Below, piece by piece: positions 1 through 7,930 of a DNA stretch of 64,000 bases. The position numbers were made by a program, and so were the translations under genes. The stretch spans positions 1 through 64,000 of the forward strand of contig CAMHJX010000017.1 in the NCBI GenBank assembly GCA_946185535.1. Reading direction: 5' to 3'. How positions within the stretch are numbered: the stretch's first letter is position 1; every line of letters starts with the position of its first letter. The notes under the pieces were generated by a model. That model worked only from the letters and a program-made list of their open reading frames with translations. It made no database searches and had not been told where the DNA came from. This stretch comes from an uncultured Bacteroidales bacterium (GTDB lineage Bacteria; Bacteroidota; Bacteroidia; Bacteroidales; F082).

Positions 1-634
1 CGGTGTACTGGTGGTATTCGAGGTTGCGGTCCTTGATGTGTTGCTTCACCACGCTTGGCAGTTTCAACTCGACGGGTGAGACGAGGTTGAACTTCGCGTT
101 GAAGTTGCACATGGCCTCGACGAGGCTGTGAACGGTGCGTCCGTATTTCAGGTCGCCGACGAGGGTGATTTCAAGATTCTCAAGCGTGCCCTGCGTCTTG
201 CGGATGCTGTAGAGGTCGAGCATGCACTGGGTGGGGTGCTGGTTGGCGCCGTCGCCAGCGTTGATGACCGGGACTTTCGACACCTCGGAGGCGAAGCGAG
301 CCGAACCTTCGATGGGGTTGCGCATGACGATAAGGTCGGCGTAGCTGGCCACCATGGTGATGGTGTCGGCGAGTGATTCGCCCTTCTGGATGCTCGTGCC
401 AGCGGTGCTGCTGAAGCCGATGACGTTGCCGCCCAGCAGTTGGATGGCCGTCTCAAAGCTTAGACGCGTACGGGTGGAAGGCTCGAAGAAGAGCGAGGCG
501 ATGATGCGCCCGTTCAGCAGATTCTGGTGCGGGTTTTTCTCGAAGTCCTCGGCGATGTCGAGGACATGGCAGATTTCCTCAGGCGTGTAGTCGCTGATGG
601 AAATCAAGCTGCGGTTTTTCAGTGAAATTGACAT
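1..634 (-). CDS. pyrB: Aspartate carbamoyltransferase catalytic subunit, 3'-truncated by window edge
   Basis: Condenses carbamoyl phosphate with aspartate in the first committed step of cytosolic pyrimidine synthesis. The reverse strand reads from ATG at 634 to the window edge, giving about 211 residues of a protein usually near 305. Near residue 53 it carries the carbamoyl-phosphate-binding motif [15 protein letters not shown], and near 135 the stretch [10 protein letters not shown], both characteristic of aspartate/ornithine transcarbamoylases. The absence of ornithine-specific features and the presence of a pyrimidine-style leader favour pyrB over argF. The start follows a short leader ORF by four bases and a hairpin plus T-run by about 30 bases, so expression is probably controlled by attenuation. 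The C-terminal third lies outside the window. Confidence 0.95.
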   Translation of the reverse strand, partial: MSISLKNRSLISISDYTPEEICHVLDIAEDFEKNPHQNLLNGRIIASLFFEPSTRTRLSFETAIQLLGGNVIGFSSTAGTSIQKGESLADTITMVASYADLIVMRNPIEGSARFASEVSKVPVINAGDGANQHPTQCMLDLYSIRKTQGTLENLEITLVGDLKYGRTVHSLVEAMCNFNAKFNLVSPVELKLPSVVKQHIKDRNLEYHQYT

Positions 635-638
635 AGGC

Positions 639-782
639 TTATCGATTTAGTTTGTTGAACTTGGCAAAAAAAAGACGGTCGACAAAGCGACCGTCGATAT
701 GGGAATTAGTGAAATTCAAGGTAGTGGAATCGGTTGATTCCCAGCAAACAATCTTTTCCGATGGCTTGTTTTGGTATCTCAT
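639..782 (-). CDS. Candidate PyrL-like leader peptide, 47 aa
   Basis: A 48-codon ORF starts with ATG at 782, eight bases past the -7 element, and stops at 641-639, four bases before the pyrB start. It reads straight through the hairpin and T-run at 666-695; the T-run encodes Leu-Phe-Phe. In enteric bacteria the pyrL ORF has the same arrangement and couples ribosome position to UTP-dependent termination. Sequence similarity to enteric PyrL is not apparent, so this is an analogy of layout. An open frame of this length could occur by chance. Confidence 0.4.
   Translation of the reverse strand: MRYQNKPSEKIVCWESTDSTTLNFTNSHIDGRFVDRLFFAKFNKLNR
666..695 (-). terminator. Intrinsic terminator / putative pyrB attenuator
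   Basis: On the reverse strand GACGGTCG and CGACCGTC form an 8-bp stem with a 6-nt loop, followed by eight T residues. It lies between the promoter at 790-797 and pyrB, so it can terminate both transcripts from the upstream LRR gene and the pyrB transcript itself. Confidence 0.8.
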
Positions 783-789
783 CGGACTG

Positions 790-797
790 CAAAGATA
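790..797 (-). promoter_or_regulatory. pyrB: Bacteroidota -7 element upstream of pyrB
   Basis: The reverse strand reads TATCTTTG (consensus TAnnTTTG), with a TTG about 16 bases further upstream. The expected transcript start near 784 lies almost on the leader ORF ATG. Confidence 0.6.
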
Positions 798-844
798 AAG
801 AAAGTTTTTGATTCAATGTATTGGAATGGAAAGTTTTTTGATAA

Positions 845-3130
845 CTATTTCGCTACCACCACACGTTTTGTCATCGTCCCGTTTTCGGTTTCTATTCTAA
901 TGAGGTAAATTCCAGCCTTATGTCTGCCGAAATCGTACTCAAACATGCCTCCGTTGACCTTGCTTTCATAAATACATTGACCTAGCATATTGCAGATGCG
1001 AATGTGTTTAATGTCTTCGGCCTCAATGGTTATCTTTCCATTCGTGGGATTAGGATATACAATTGCTGATGCTGATAATGCTTCGCTAATAGAAGTCTGA
1101 ACCTCGAAAGTAGCTTTGATTAAAACTCCATAAGGAGGCATAAAGAAACTAGATCCAGAGTTGGTTAAAGCCACATATTCAGTAGTGTCGTTGGCATTGC
1201 ATACCGAAAGAGATGCCAAAGTCATACCTTCATCAGGGATTACCCAAATATCGACTTCGTTTCCCATATTTGTAACAGAGTATGAGGCTCCTACCCATCC
1301 GCCAGGAGAGTCGACAACGGTGATTGGGTATAAGTTGCATTCCTCAAATATCTTGTGACTGCTGATGCTCCAATTTTGACAATAATCTGTTCTTGTTCCA
1401 CAAGGTACACCTATATAATACTCAGGTTGGGACAGGCCAAAAGCAAATTCGTTAATCTTGGGTGGTGTTGTAGCCATGACGAAAACCGTATCGACATTGG
1501 TGCATTCCGAAAAAGCAAATCCTTTGATGAGTATTACAGAGTGTCCTATAGTAATTGTATTTGAAATGCCACCGCATCTTTCAAAGGCCTTCTGACCGAT
1601 GTAGATGGTGGTGTTTGGGATGGACAATGGCTCGTTGAAACCTTTGCAGTTATGAAAAGCTTGGTCGTCAATGTACTTTACAGAAAAAGGAATGGATAGT
1701 TTTCCGGTAAATCCTGAACAATAGGAGAAAGCGCTTTTCCCGATGGTGACTAAACCGTCAGGAAGAATTAAGTCGTTTGACAAGCCGTCACAGCTGGCAA
1801 AAGCACCTTGTTCAATAGTGGTAATGGAATTTGGAAGTGTCAGTGATCCAGAAAACCCTTTGCAATAGAAAAAGGCGAAATCTCCGATTTTGGAGACGGA
1901 ATTAGGAATATGGAGAGGACCTGTAAGACTTTGACATTGATTGAAAGCTTCTCGTCCAATGGAAACCAAGGAATCAGGTAATAACAGTTCACCTGACAAA
2001 TTCTTACAACCGCTGAAAGCTGAATTGCCGATGACTCTCAATGAACTCGGGAGCGAAAGTTTTCCAGAAAGCCCCTCACAATTATAAAAAGCATAATCTG
2101 AGATCAAAGTGGTGCCATCTTTTATCTCCAAATCCCCTGTCAGTTCTCCTATGTGACCTATACAATAATTCCCCAAATACAAGATTCCGTCAGGCTGGTT
2201 ATCGTACCAAGTGGTAAATCCGAAACAACCTGCACCGATATATTCAACTGAATCTGGAAGAGTGATATTGTCAATGCAATGGCAGCTATGAAATGCACGA
2301 CTGCCAATGGATTTTACGGAATTTGGGATGATAAGCTCTCCTTTGATGAAATAACAGCCTTCGAAAGCTCCATAACCAATTTCTACCAATGAATTTGGAA
2401 AGACGAGCGTGTCGGAAACATCACTTTGATAAAAGGCCTCCGTTCCGATTATGGTCAAGGAATTTGGAAAAACAACATGTCCGCTGAACCTCTCTCCGTC
2501 GAAGGCACGGTCAGCGATGAGCCGTGTCCCATCTTGGATGATAAGATCTCCTTCAAGATTTCCCTTCTGTCCTAAGCAGCATCCGTCGACATATATCGTC
2601 CCATCGGGGAGATTGAAGAACCAGGTTGTATTACTAAAGGCAAACCGACCAATCTCTTTGACGGATTCAGGAATGTGAATGTCTTCGATTCCACAATCCA
2701 TGAAGGCCTCGGTTTCTATAGAAACCAATGATTCAGGCAGATACAATGTCCCTGAAAAGCCACTGCATCCATCAAATGCACCCCTTTTAATGTACTTAAT
2801 TGTGCTTGGAAGCGATAAAGTTCCCGTAAGAAGTCTACAATCTTCGAAAGCCCTTTCACCAATGGCCGTTACTGTGAATGTGATACCTTTGTATTCAATG
2901 CTTGAAGGGATGTTAAGGGGGCCTGAAATGTCGTATCCGTCAATGGGATAATTCAAGGTTACGCTTTGTCCGTCATTGTTGACGGAGTATACGAACTCAT
3001 CGACGACAAAGTCTCCACCGCCTATCATGTATTGGGCATGGGCTGTCTTTGTTATTGAGACAATGAATGAGAGAAATACAATCAAAACAAATTGTCTTCC
3101 GCTTTTCATCCGCAAAATGATGTTTTTCAT
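845..3130 (-). CDS. BspA-type leucine-rich-repeat surface protein with T9SS sorting tail
   Basis: Predicted secreted or surface-attached adhesin-like protein of 761 residues. Residues 1-32 form a signal peptide with a basic start, a hydrophobic core and an AHA end. Residues about 45-575 are a run of LRR_5 (BspA) repeats with the recurring pattern IGxxAFxxCxxLxGxLxLPxSL. A region near 600-680 resembles bacterial Ig/InlB-like repeats. The last 70 residues are a type A T9SS C-terminal domain (YPNPTNGKITIE ... GIYLIRI), so the protein should cross the outer membrane through the T9SS whose genes lie 20 kb away. BspA proteins of oral Bacteroidota bind host matrix proteins; the ligand here is unknown. 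Initiation could also be at the internal Met8. Confidence 0.9.
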   Translation of the reverse strand: MKNIILRMKSGRQFVLIVFLSFIVSITKTAHAQYMIGGGDFVVDEFVYSVNNDGQSVTLNYPIDGYDISGPLNIPSSIEYKGITFTVTAIGERAFEDCRLLTGTLSLPSTIKYIKRGAFDGCSGFSGTLYLPESLVSIETEAFMDCGIEDIHIPESVKEIGRFAFSNTTWFFNLPDGTIYVDGCCLGQKGNLEGDLIIQDGTRLIADRAFDGERFSGHVVFPNSLTIIGTEAFYQSDVSDTLVFPNSLVEIGYGAFEGCYFIKGELIIPNSVKSIGSRAFHSCHCIDNITLPDSVEYIGAGCFGFTTWYDNQPDGILYLGNYCIGHIGELTGDLEIKDGTTLISDYAFYNCEGLSGKLSLPSSLRVIGNSAFSGCKNLSGELLLPDSLVSIGREAFNQCQSLTGPLHIPNSVSKIGDFAFFYCKGFSGSLTLPNSITTIEQGAFASCDGLSNDLILPDGLVTIGKSAFSYCSGFTGKLSIPFSVKYIDDQAFHNCKGFNEPLSIPNTTIYIGQKAFERCGGISNTITIGHSVILIKGFAFSECTNVDTVFVMATTPPKINEFAFGLSQPEYYIGVPCGTRTDYCQNWSISSHKIFEECNLYPITVVDSPGGWVGASYSVTNMGNEVDIWVIPDEGMTLASLSVCNANDTTEYVALTNSGSSFFMPPYGVLIKATFEVQTSISEALSASAIVYPNPTNGKITIEAEDIKHIRICNMLGQCIYESKVNGGMFEYDFGRHKAGIYLIRIETENGTMTKRVVVAK

Positions 3131-3259
3131 AAGAACCTCTTTTTTAGTTTGCCTTTTGGCTCAATAGGCTGGATATTGAATAGTACACAGAGCGGAGCCT
3201 CCCAATTTTATCCTTATTTTCAACAGCTGGGTCTGCACTCCCGTGAAATGAAAATGAGT

Positions 3260-3436
3260 TTACATCGGGATTGCTCCACTGTATATGCTTGAGATAGAAT
3301 ACACAAACACTACAATGAAAACAATCTTCCTCTTAAAACTCCTCATTTCACGAAGCGAATTGTGCAGATTCACTGTTGAGGAATAAATCAAAGAATATGC
3401 TTTCTCTGACCAAGACGATTTCTCCCGTCTTGGCAT
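3260..3436 (-). CDS. Doubtful small ORF with hydrophobic C-terminus, 58 aa
   Basis: ATG at 3436 lies only three bases after the -7 element TATTTTTG. The 58-residue product ends in a basic-then-hydrophobic stretch (KRKIVFIVVFVYSISSIYSG) that resembles a signal or membrane segment. A shorter version from the internal Met at 3346 would be 28 residues. It may equally be part of an untranslated 300-nt leader of the LRR gene. No family was recognised. Confidence 0.2.
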   Translation of the reverse strand: MPRREKSSWSEKAYSLIYSSTVNLHNSLREMRSFKRKIVFIVVFVYSISSIYSGAIPM

Positions 3437-3439
3437 GGG

Positions 3440-3447
3440 CAAAAATA
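3440..3447 (-). promoter_or_regulatory. Bacteroidota -7 element, reverse strand
   Basis: TATTTTTG with TTG 18 bases upstream. It probably drives the small ORF at 3260-3436 and/or, after a leader of about 300 nt, the LRR gene ending at 845. Confidence 0.5.
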
Positions 3448-3510
3448 GGGAATTTTTCTTTTGAACAAGGGAAAAATGAGAAAATGCCGATGATTTTTCT
3501 TGAAGTTTTG

Positions 3511-3518
3511 TAATTTTG
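3511..3518 (+). promoter_or_regulatory. -7 element of the toxin-antitoxin operon
   Basis: TAATTTTG lies 19 bases before the antitoxin ATG at 3537, a spacing that fits a short 5' UTR. Confidence 0.55.
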
Positions 3519-3536
3519 CCACCAAAATCATAGGCC

Positions 3537-3749
3537 ATGAAAGAATACGATAACCAAGAAGAGCAGTCTGCTTCAATGGCCGCTGAGCCTCAGGTCGCAT
3601 ACGGTGAGTCACAACAAATAAAGTCAATACCTCTTGGCTCTTCGCAAAACATCCCTTTGGGTTACATGTCATTGGAGCGTTTTGGTGAATTGTTCCATCA
3701 GAAATTGGATGCCTGCTATGCTGAACTACAAGGTGATAGTAAGCAGTGA
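3537..3749 (+). CDS. Putative antitoxin of a ParE/RelE-type module, 70 aa
   Basis: Small, acidic, low-complexity protein of 70 residues. The N-terminal half is rich in Glu/Gln/Ser and probably disordered; the C-terminal half (LERFGELFHQKLDACYAEL) could form one amphipathic helix. No Phd, RelB or ParD DNA-binding signature could be seen. The assignment rests on position: a TAnnTTTG promoter directly precedes it, and its 3' end overlaps the start of a ParE-like toxin by about 30 bases, the normal antitoxin-first arrangement. It would neutralise the toxin by binding it through the C-terminal helix. Family membership is unproven. Confidence 0.6.
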   Translation: MKEYDNQEEQSASMAAEPQVAYGESQQIKSIPLGSSQNIPLGYMSLERFGELFHQKLDACYAELQGDSKQ

Positions 3750-4026
3750 TGCGGTTGACGATTTGGATGAGATGGTTCAATACATAGCCTCATTGTATCG
3801 TGTAGAAAGTGGACATAATTATGTGAATCGGATATTAGGCAAACTGACTTCACTGTCCTACACCGCTGATATTTATCAGTATAGCCGTTATTCTGTGGCA
3901 AAAAAGATTCATCCTTTGGCTAAAACGCTTTCGATTATGAATCACAAATGGACTGCGGTTTTTCATATCGACGGTGAATTTGTAATTATTGACCGCTTTA
4001 TTCCATCAAAACTGATGGTGGATTGA
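3718..4026 (+). CDS. ParE/RelE-superfamily toxin
   Basis: About 102 residues from ATG at 3718; an ATG at 3709 in the same frame is possible, while longer upstream starts run deep into the antitoxin gene. The order of elements fits ParE_toxin: a beta strand, then SSDAVDDLDEMVQYIA helix, a second helix (YVNRILGKLTSL), then strands ending in WTAVFHIDGEFVIIDRFIP. RelE/ParE proteins cleave ribosome-bound mRNA or poison gyrase; which activity applies cannot be told. The overlap with the preceding 70-residue ORF implies coupled translation. The stop is 66 bases before argS, which has its own promoter. Confidence 0.75.
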   Translation: MLNYKVIVSSDAVDDLDEMVQYIASLYRVESGHNYVNRILGKLTSLSYTADIYQYSRYSVAKKIHPLAKTLSIMNHKWTAVFHIDGEFVIIDRFIPSKLMVD

Positions 4027-4065
4027 TATTGTCCATTGATTCGTTCTTGAATCAAGTTTTTTTCC

Positions 4066-4073
4066 TACTTTTG
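4066..4073 (+). promoter_or_regulatory. argS: -7 element of argS
   Basis: TACTTTTG, 21 bases before the ATG at 4095. Its position shows that the longer in-frame extension starting at 4023 is not the true start. Confidence 0.65.
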
Positions 4074-4094
4074 TGCCAAATTAATCGATATATC

Positions 4095-5906
4095 ATGTTA
4101 GAAGAAGTATTAAGACAACTTTTCATAAAGTCATTTACAACTTTATACGGACAGGAACCGCCTGTACAGCAGGTGAATTTCCAGAAGACACGCCCTGAGT
4201 TTGAGGGCGACATGACCATCGTGGTGTTCCCCTTCGTGAAGCTGGCAGGCCGCAATCCTGAGCAGTTGGCCAACGAGATGGGTGCCGAGATGATCAAGGA
4301 GTCGGACATGATTGCCAAGTTCAATGTGGTGAAAGGTTTCCTTAACCTCTTGATTTCCGACAAGTTCTGGATGGATTTCTTCAAGGCGAATCATGAGAAC
4401 CGTGAGTTTGGCCGCAAACCCGTTTCAGGCAAGAATGTGGTCATTGAGTATTCTTCACCCAACACGAACAAGCCCTTGCATTTGGGTCATATCCGCAACA
4501 ACCTCCTCGGCTGGAGCGTGTCGGAGATCATGAAGGCCAATGGCAAGAGAGTGGTGCGAGTCAACTTGGTCAACGACCGTGGCATCCACATCTGCAAGAG
4601 CATGTTGGCCTGGCTGAAGTGGGGCAACGGCTGCACGCCCGAGTCGACGGGAAAGAAGGGCGACCATCTCATCGGCGACTTCTATGTGCTGTTCGACAAG
4701 AAGTTTAAGGAAGAGGTGAAATCTTTGCTGCCGGCCGACTTCGACACCTTGGACGAGAAAGCCAAGGAAGAAGCCAAGGTAAAGGCCGAAGCCGAGTCCA
4801 CGCTGATGCAGGAAGCACGTGAGATGTTGGTGAAATGGGAGGCCAACGACCCAGAGGTGCGTCACCTTTGGGAGACCATGAACCAATGGGTGTACGACGG
4901 TTTCGATGTGACCTACAAGCGCATGGGCGTGTCCTTCGAGAAGATCTACTATGAATCACAAACTTATCTGCTGGGTAAGGCTTTGGTTCAGGAAGGCCTC
5001 GAAAAAGGCGTCCTCTATCGTCGTGACGACAACTCCGTGTGGTGCGACCTCCGCGACGAGGGTTTGGATGAGAAGCTCCTGCTCCGCCGCGACGGCACAT
5101 CGGTCTATATGACCCAAGACCTTGGCACTGCCCAACTGCGTGTCAAGGAATACGACCCAGAGAAGTTGATTTATGTTGTGGGTAATGAACAAATTTACCA
5201 CTTTGACGTGCTGAAACGTGTGTTGGTACGTCTCGGTCGTGAGTGGGGCAATGATATCGAACACCTTTCCTATGGCATGGTGGAACTGCCCAACGGCAAG
5301 ATGAAATCGCGCGAGGGCACGGTGGTCGATGCCGACGACCTCATGGACGAGATGGTGGCCACTGCCAAGGCTGTCTCCGATGAGCTCGGCAAGGCAAAGG
5401 ACCTTTCGCCAGAGGAGGCTGACAAACTCTATCACACCATCGGCTTGGGCGCCTTGAAGTATTTCATCCTCAAGGTCGACCCGAAGAAGACCATGCTCTT
5501 CAACCCTGAGGAGTCCATTGACTTCAACGGCAACACGGGTCCCTTTGTGCAATACACCCACGCCCGTATCTGCTCGGTGCTGCGCAAGGCCGAGGAACAA
5601 GGCATCAAGCTCGAAAGTGAGGTGAAAGTCAGCGACTTGCAACCCAAGGAGAAGGAAATCATTGTGATGATGTACGGCTGGCCGATGGTCTTGAACCAAG
5701 CTGCCGAGAACCGCAGCCCCGCGATGATTGCCAACTTCATCTTTGACCTCGCCAAGGAATTCAACCAGTTCTACCAAGAGTGCAGCATCCTGAAGGAGCC
5801 TGATGCCGACCGTCGCATGTTCCGCTTGCAAGTGTGCGACATGGTGGCCGCCTTGTTGCGCAATGCCTCTGAATTGCTGGGTATTGGGATGCCGAATAGG
5901 ATGTAA
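4095..5906 (+). CDS. argS: Arginyl-tRNA synthetase
   Basis: Charges tRNA-Arg with arginine in the cytosol. The 603-residue product has the ArgS N-terminal additional domain (residues 1-90) and then the class I catalytic core. The HIGH signature appears as PLHLGHIRNN after the family-specific YSSPNTNK, and a KMSKS-equivalent is seen as KMKSREG near residue 405. The C-terminal DALR anticodon-binding domain begins near 480 (FVQYTHARI). The length is normal for bacteria. ATG at 4095 is chosen because a good -7 element precedes it and homologues start at this point. A short A/T-rich spacer separates it from rsmE. Confidence 0.97.
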   Translation: MLEEVLRQLFIKSFTTLYGQEPPVQQVNFQKTRPEFEGDMTIVVFPFVKLAGRNPEQLANEMGAEMIKESDMIAKFNVVKGFLNLLISDKFWMDFFKANHENREFGRKPVSGKNVVIEYSSPNTNKPLHLGHIRNNLLGWSVSEIMKANGKRVVRVNLVNDRGIHICKSMLAWLKWGNGCTPESTGKKGDHLIGDFYVLFDKKFKEEVKSLLPADFDTLDEKAKEEAKVKAEAESTLMQEAREMLVKWEANDPEVRHLWETMNQWVYDGFDVTYKRMGVSFEKIYYESQTYLLGKALVQEGLEKGVLYRRDDNSVWCDLRDEGLDEKLLLRRDGTSVYMTQDLGTAQLRVKEYDPEKLIYVVGNEQIYHFDVLKRVLVRLGREWGNDIEHLSYGMVELPNGKMKSREGTVVDADDLMDEMVATAKAVSDELGKAKDLSPEEADKLYHTIGLGALKYFILKVDPKKTMLFNPEESIDFNGNTGPFVQYTHARICSVLRKAEEQGIKLESEVKVSDLQPKEKEIIVMMYGWPMVLNQAAENRSPAMIANFIFDLAKEFNQFYQECSILKEPDADRRMFRLQVCDMVAALLRNASELLGIGMPNRM

Positions 5907-5992
5907 TTCAAAATTTAATATTCAAAATTCAAAATTGCGCAAGCTCCCGAATCTTTTAATCTTTAAATCTTAAATTTTAAATCTTTGAATCC
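5907..5992. repeat. Low-complexity A/T intergenic spacer
   Basis: Built from short variations of TTCAAAATT and TTTAAATCTT. A similar stretch precedes folD (47360-47390). It has no obvious coding or hairpin content and is probably slippage-derived. Confidence 0.5.
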
Positions 5993-6736
5993 TTGAATGT
6001 TTTCTACATACCCAATGCCACTGAAGGCCTGACGACCTTGCCAGAGGACGAGTCGAAGCACTGCGTCAAGGTGCTGCGCATGACCGAAGGCGAGCGCTTC
6101 TGCGTCACCAACGGCGAAGGCTATCTCTTCGACGCCGAGTTGGTGGAGGCCTTGCCCAAGAGGGCCACCGTCAACCTGATGAACCAGCGCAAGGGGTATG
6201 ACCACTGGGGCTTCAACCTCGAAATCGCCATCGCGCCGACCAAACTCAACGAGCGCACGGAGTGGTTCTTGGAGAAAGCCACGGAAATCGGCATAGATAA
6301 AGTGAGGTTGTTCACATCGTATCATTCCGAACGCCGCGCCGCCAATGTGGAGCGTTTCCAGAAGGTGATGGTGGCGGCCATGAAGCAGAGCATCAAGTCA
6401 AGGTTGCCAAAGGTGGAGGACTTGGTTGCGTTCGACAAATTGGTGAAGCAACCCTTCGATGGACAGAAGTTTATCGCTTGGATTGACGACGATGTGAAGG
6501 ATTGTCTTTGTGACTTATATAAGAAAGGTGAAAACGCCTTGGTGCTCATCGGTCCCGAAGGTGATTTCAGCCCTGAGGAAGTGGCCTTGGCCAAGGAGAA
6601 CGGCTTCGTGCCTTGCAGCTTGGGAGAGGCGAGATTGCGTACCGAAACGGCAGCCATTGTAGCTTGCCATACTATCCAACTCATTAACCAAATGAAGGAC
6701 AAAATTGCCAGCAATTTTGTCTCTAATTCAAAATAA
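5993..6736 (+). CDS. rsmE: 16S rRNA (uracil-1498-N3)-methyltransferase
   Basis: Methylates U1498 of 16S rRNA in the 30S subunit, using SAM. The 247-residue protein has a PUA-like N-terminal domain (residues 1-70, ending in VRFT-type strands) and a SPOUT methyltransferase domain. Visible family motifs are KATEIGIDKVRLF, LIGPEGDFSPEE (SAM-binding knot) and SLGEARLRTETAAI near the C-terminus. The start codon is TTG at 5993. An in-frame TAA at 5978-5980 excludes longer versions, and RsmE proteins of Bacteroidota begin with the same xxVFY pattern. It follows argS by 86 bases and may be co-transcribed with it. Confidence 0.95.
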   Translation: MNVFYIPNATEGLTTLPEDESKHCVKVLRMTEGERFCVTNGEGYLFDAELVEALPKRATVNLMNQRKGYDHWGFNLEIAIAPTKLNERTEWFLEKATEIGIDKVRLFTSYHSERRAANVERFQKVMVAAMKQSIKSRLPKVEDLVAFDKLVKQPFDGQKFIAWIDDDVKDCLCDLYKKGENALVLIGPEGDFSPEEVALAKENGFVPCSLGEARLRTETAAIVACHTIQLINQMKDKIASNFVSNSK

Positions 6737-6790
6737 TTCAAAAAGGAACTTCTCTAATTCTGAAATTCTTGATAAAAGAAATCCGCTGAA

Positions 6791-7438
6791 ATGAAGAAAC
6801 TATTGATTGCCATATTTTTGTCCTTCTCGTTCGCTGCCTCGGCCCAGCAACTCAACATCGCTTTGCTGAAATACCGTGGGGGAGGAGACTGGTATGGCAA
6901 CCCAACTTCCTTACCCAATCTGGTGCGTTTTTGCAACCAGGAGATTGGCACGGACATCAACCCCAATGTGCCCACCGTGGAACCTTCGTCTCCGGACTTG
7001 TTCAACTATCCCTACGTCTATATGACTGGTCACGGCAATGTGGTCTTCGATGCGGCAGAGGCACAGAACCTGCGCAATTACATGTTGGCAGGCGGTTTCC
7101 TGCACATCGACGACAACTACGGCATCCGGCAATACATTGAGCCTCAGATGAAAAAGGTGTTCCCAGAGTTGGATTTTGTGGAGTTGCCTTACACGCACGA
7201 GATTTTCAAGAAGCCGTATGCTTTCCCCAATGGCTTGCCGAAGATCCATGAGCATGACAACAAGCCGCCCCAACTCTTCGCCTTGATTTACGAAGGTAGA
7301 ATCGTTTGCATCTTTACTTACGAATGCGACCTCGGTGACGGTTGGGAAGACCAGCGTGTGCACCACGACTCGCAAGAGACTAGAGAAAAAGCCCTGAAAA
7401 TGGGTGCGAATATATTAAGGTATGTGTTTACGAAATAG
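6791..7438 (+). CDS. DUF4159 domain exported protein
   Basis: 215 residues. Residues 1-18 form a signal peptide (LLIAIFLSFSFAASAQ), so it is periplasmic or secreted. The rest matches the DUF4159 pattern: LLKYRGGGDWYGNP near the start, YMTGHGNVVF, then GGFLHIDDNYGI, resembling the glutamine-amidotransferase-like fold used by several non-enzymatic proteins. The cellular role of the family is unknown. In many Bacteroidota it sits beside rsmE, as here, but no functional link is established. A candidate two-gene unit with rsmE (54-base gap). Confidence 0.85.
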   Translation: MKKLLIAIFLSFSFAASAQQLNIALLKYRGGGDWYGNPTSLPNLVRFCNQEIGTDINPNVPTVEPSSPDLFNYPYVYMTGHGNVVFDAAEAQNLRNYMLAGGFLHIDDNYGIRQYIEPQMKKVFPELDFVELPYTHEIFKKPYAFPNGLPKIHEHDNKPPQLFALIYEGRIVCIFTYECDLGDGWEDQRVHHDSQETREKALKMGANILRYVFTK

Positions 7439-7441
7439 CTA

Positions 7442-7508
7442 AGGTCCCTGAGCCCGTCGAAGGGCCGAAACTAAATTAAGACGGCGTTTCGACAGGCTCA
7501 ACGACCTG
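7442..7508. repeat. Inverted pair of the dispersed CCTGAGC-type repeat
   Basis: GGTCCCTGAGCCCGTCGAAG (7444 onward) and its near reverse complement ending at 7508 form a hairpin with about 25-nt imperfect arms. Single copies occur at 30765-30787 and a doubled copy at 35087-35133. Confidence 0.7.
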
Positions 7509-7546
7509 CTTTAACTGAATAACTGAACAACTAACAACTGCTAAAA

Positions 7547-7909
7547 ATGGAAGAAAAAAGAAAATGCCTCTACTGCGGTGAACCCATCATTGGACGTGTC
7601 GACAAGAAGTTTTGCTGTGACTCGTGCCGCAACAGCTATAACTACGAAAAGACCCACAAGCAAGTCAATGTGGTAAGAAAAATCAATGGAATCCTCGCTC
7701 GCAACCATACGATATTGGAGGAGCTGAATCCCAATGGGAAAGGCTTTGCCAGTCGCCAACAGTTGATGGAGAAAGGCTTTGACTTCAAGTATTTCACGAG
7801 TACCTACACAACCAAGGCAGGTGCTGTCTACCATTTTGTTTACGACCAAGGGTATGTCCCGAAAGAAACCGATAAGGATGCTTTTGTCTTGGTGAAAAAC
7901 GCGGATTGA
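7547..7909 (+). CDS. Small zinc-ribbon protein of unknown function
   Basis: 120 residues. The N-terminus holds one treble-clef/zinc-ribbon site, CLYCGEPI followed by FCCDSCRNSYNYEK, with four well-spaced cysteines. The remainder is predicted to be helix plus strand, ending in a segment (FDFKYFTSTYTTKAGAVYHF) that recurs in conserved hypothetical proteins of Bacteroidales. No signal peptide is present, so it is cytosolic. It might bind nucleic acid or act as a small adaptor; this cannot be decided. It stands between a repeat element and the C10 protease gene. Confidence 0.75.
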   Translation: MEEKRKCLYCGEPIIGRVDKKFCCDSCRNSYNYEKTHKQVNVVRKINGILARNHTILEELNPNGKGFASRQQLMEKGFDFKYFTSTYTTKAGAVYHFVYDQGYVPKETDKDAFVLVKNAD

Positions 7910-7930
7910 TAACAGTATAAGGCTCAAATT

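Larger units (their letters stand above)
3131..3536. other. 400-bp intergenic stretch with two opposed promoters
   Basis: Holds the reverse-strand promoter at 3440-3447, the forward promoter of the toxin-antitoxin pair at 3511-3518, and one doubtful small ORF (3260-3436). Around 3437-3490 the DNA resembles 55148-55200. No RNA gene was recognised. Confidence 0.6.

Noticed and set aside
5996-6000. ATG at 5996 as the rsmE start
   Set aside because: It is out of frame with the RsmE protein; TTG at 5993 is in frame and family alignment supports it.
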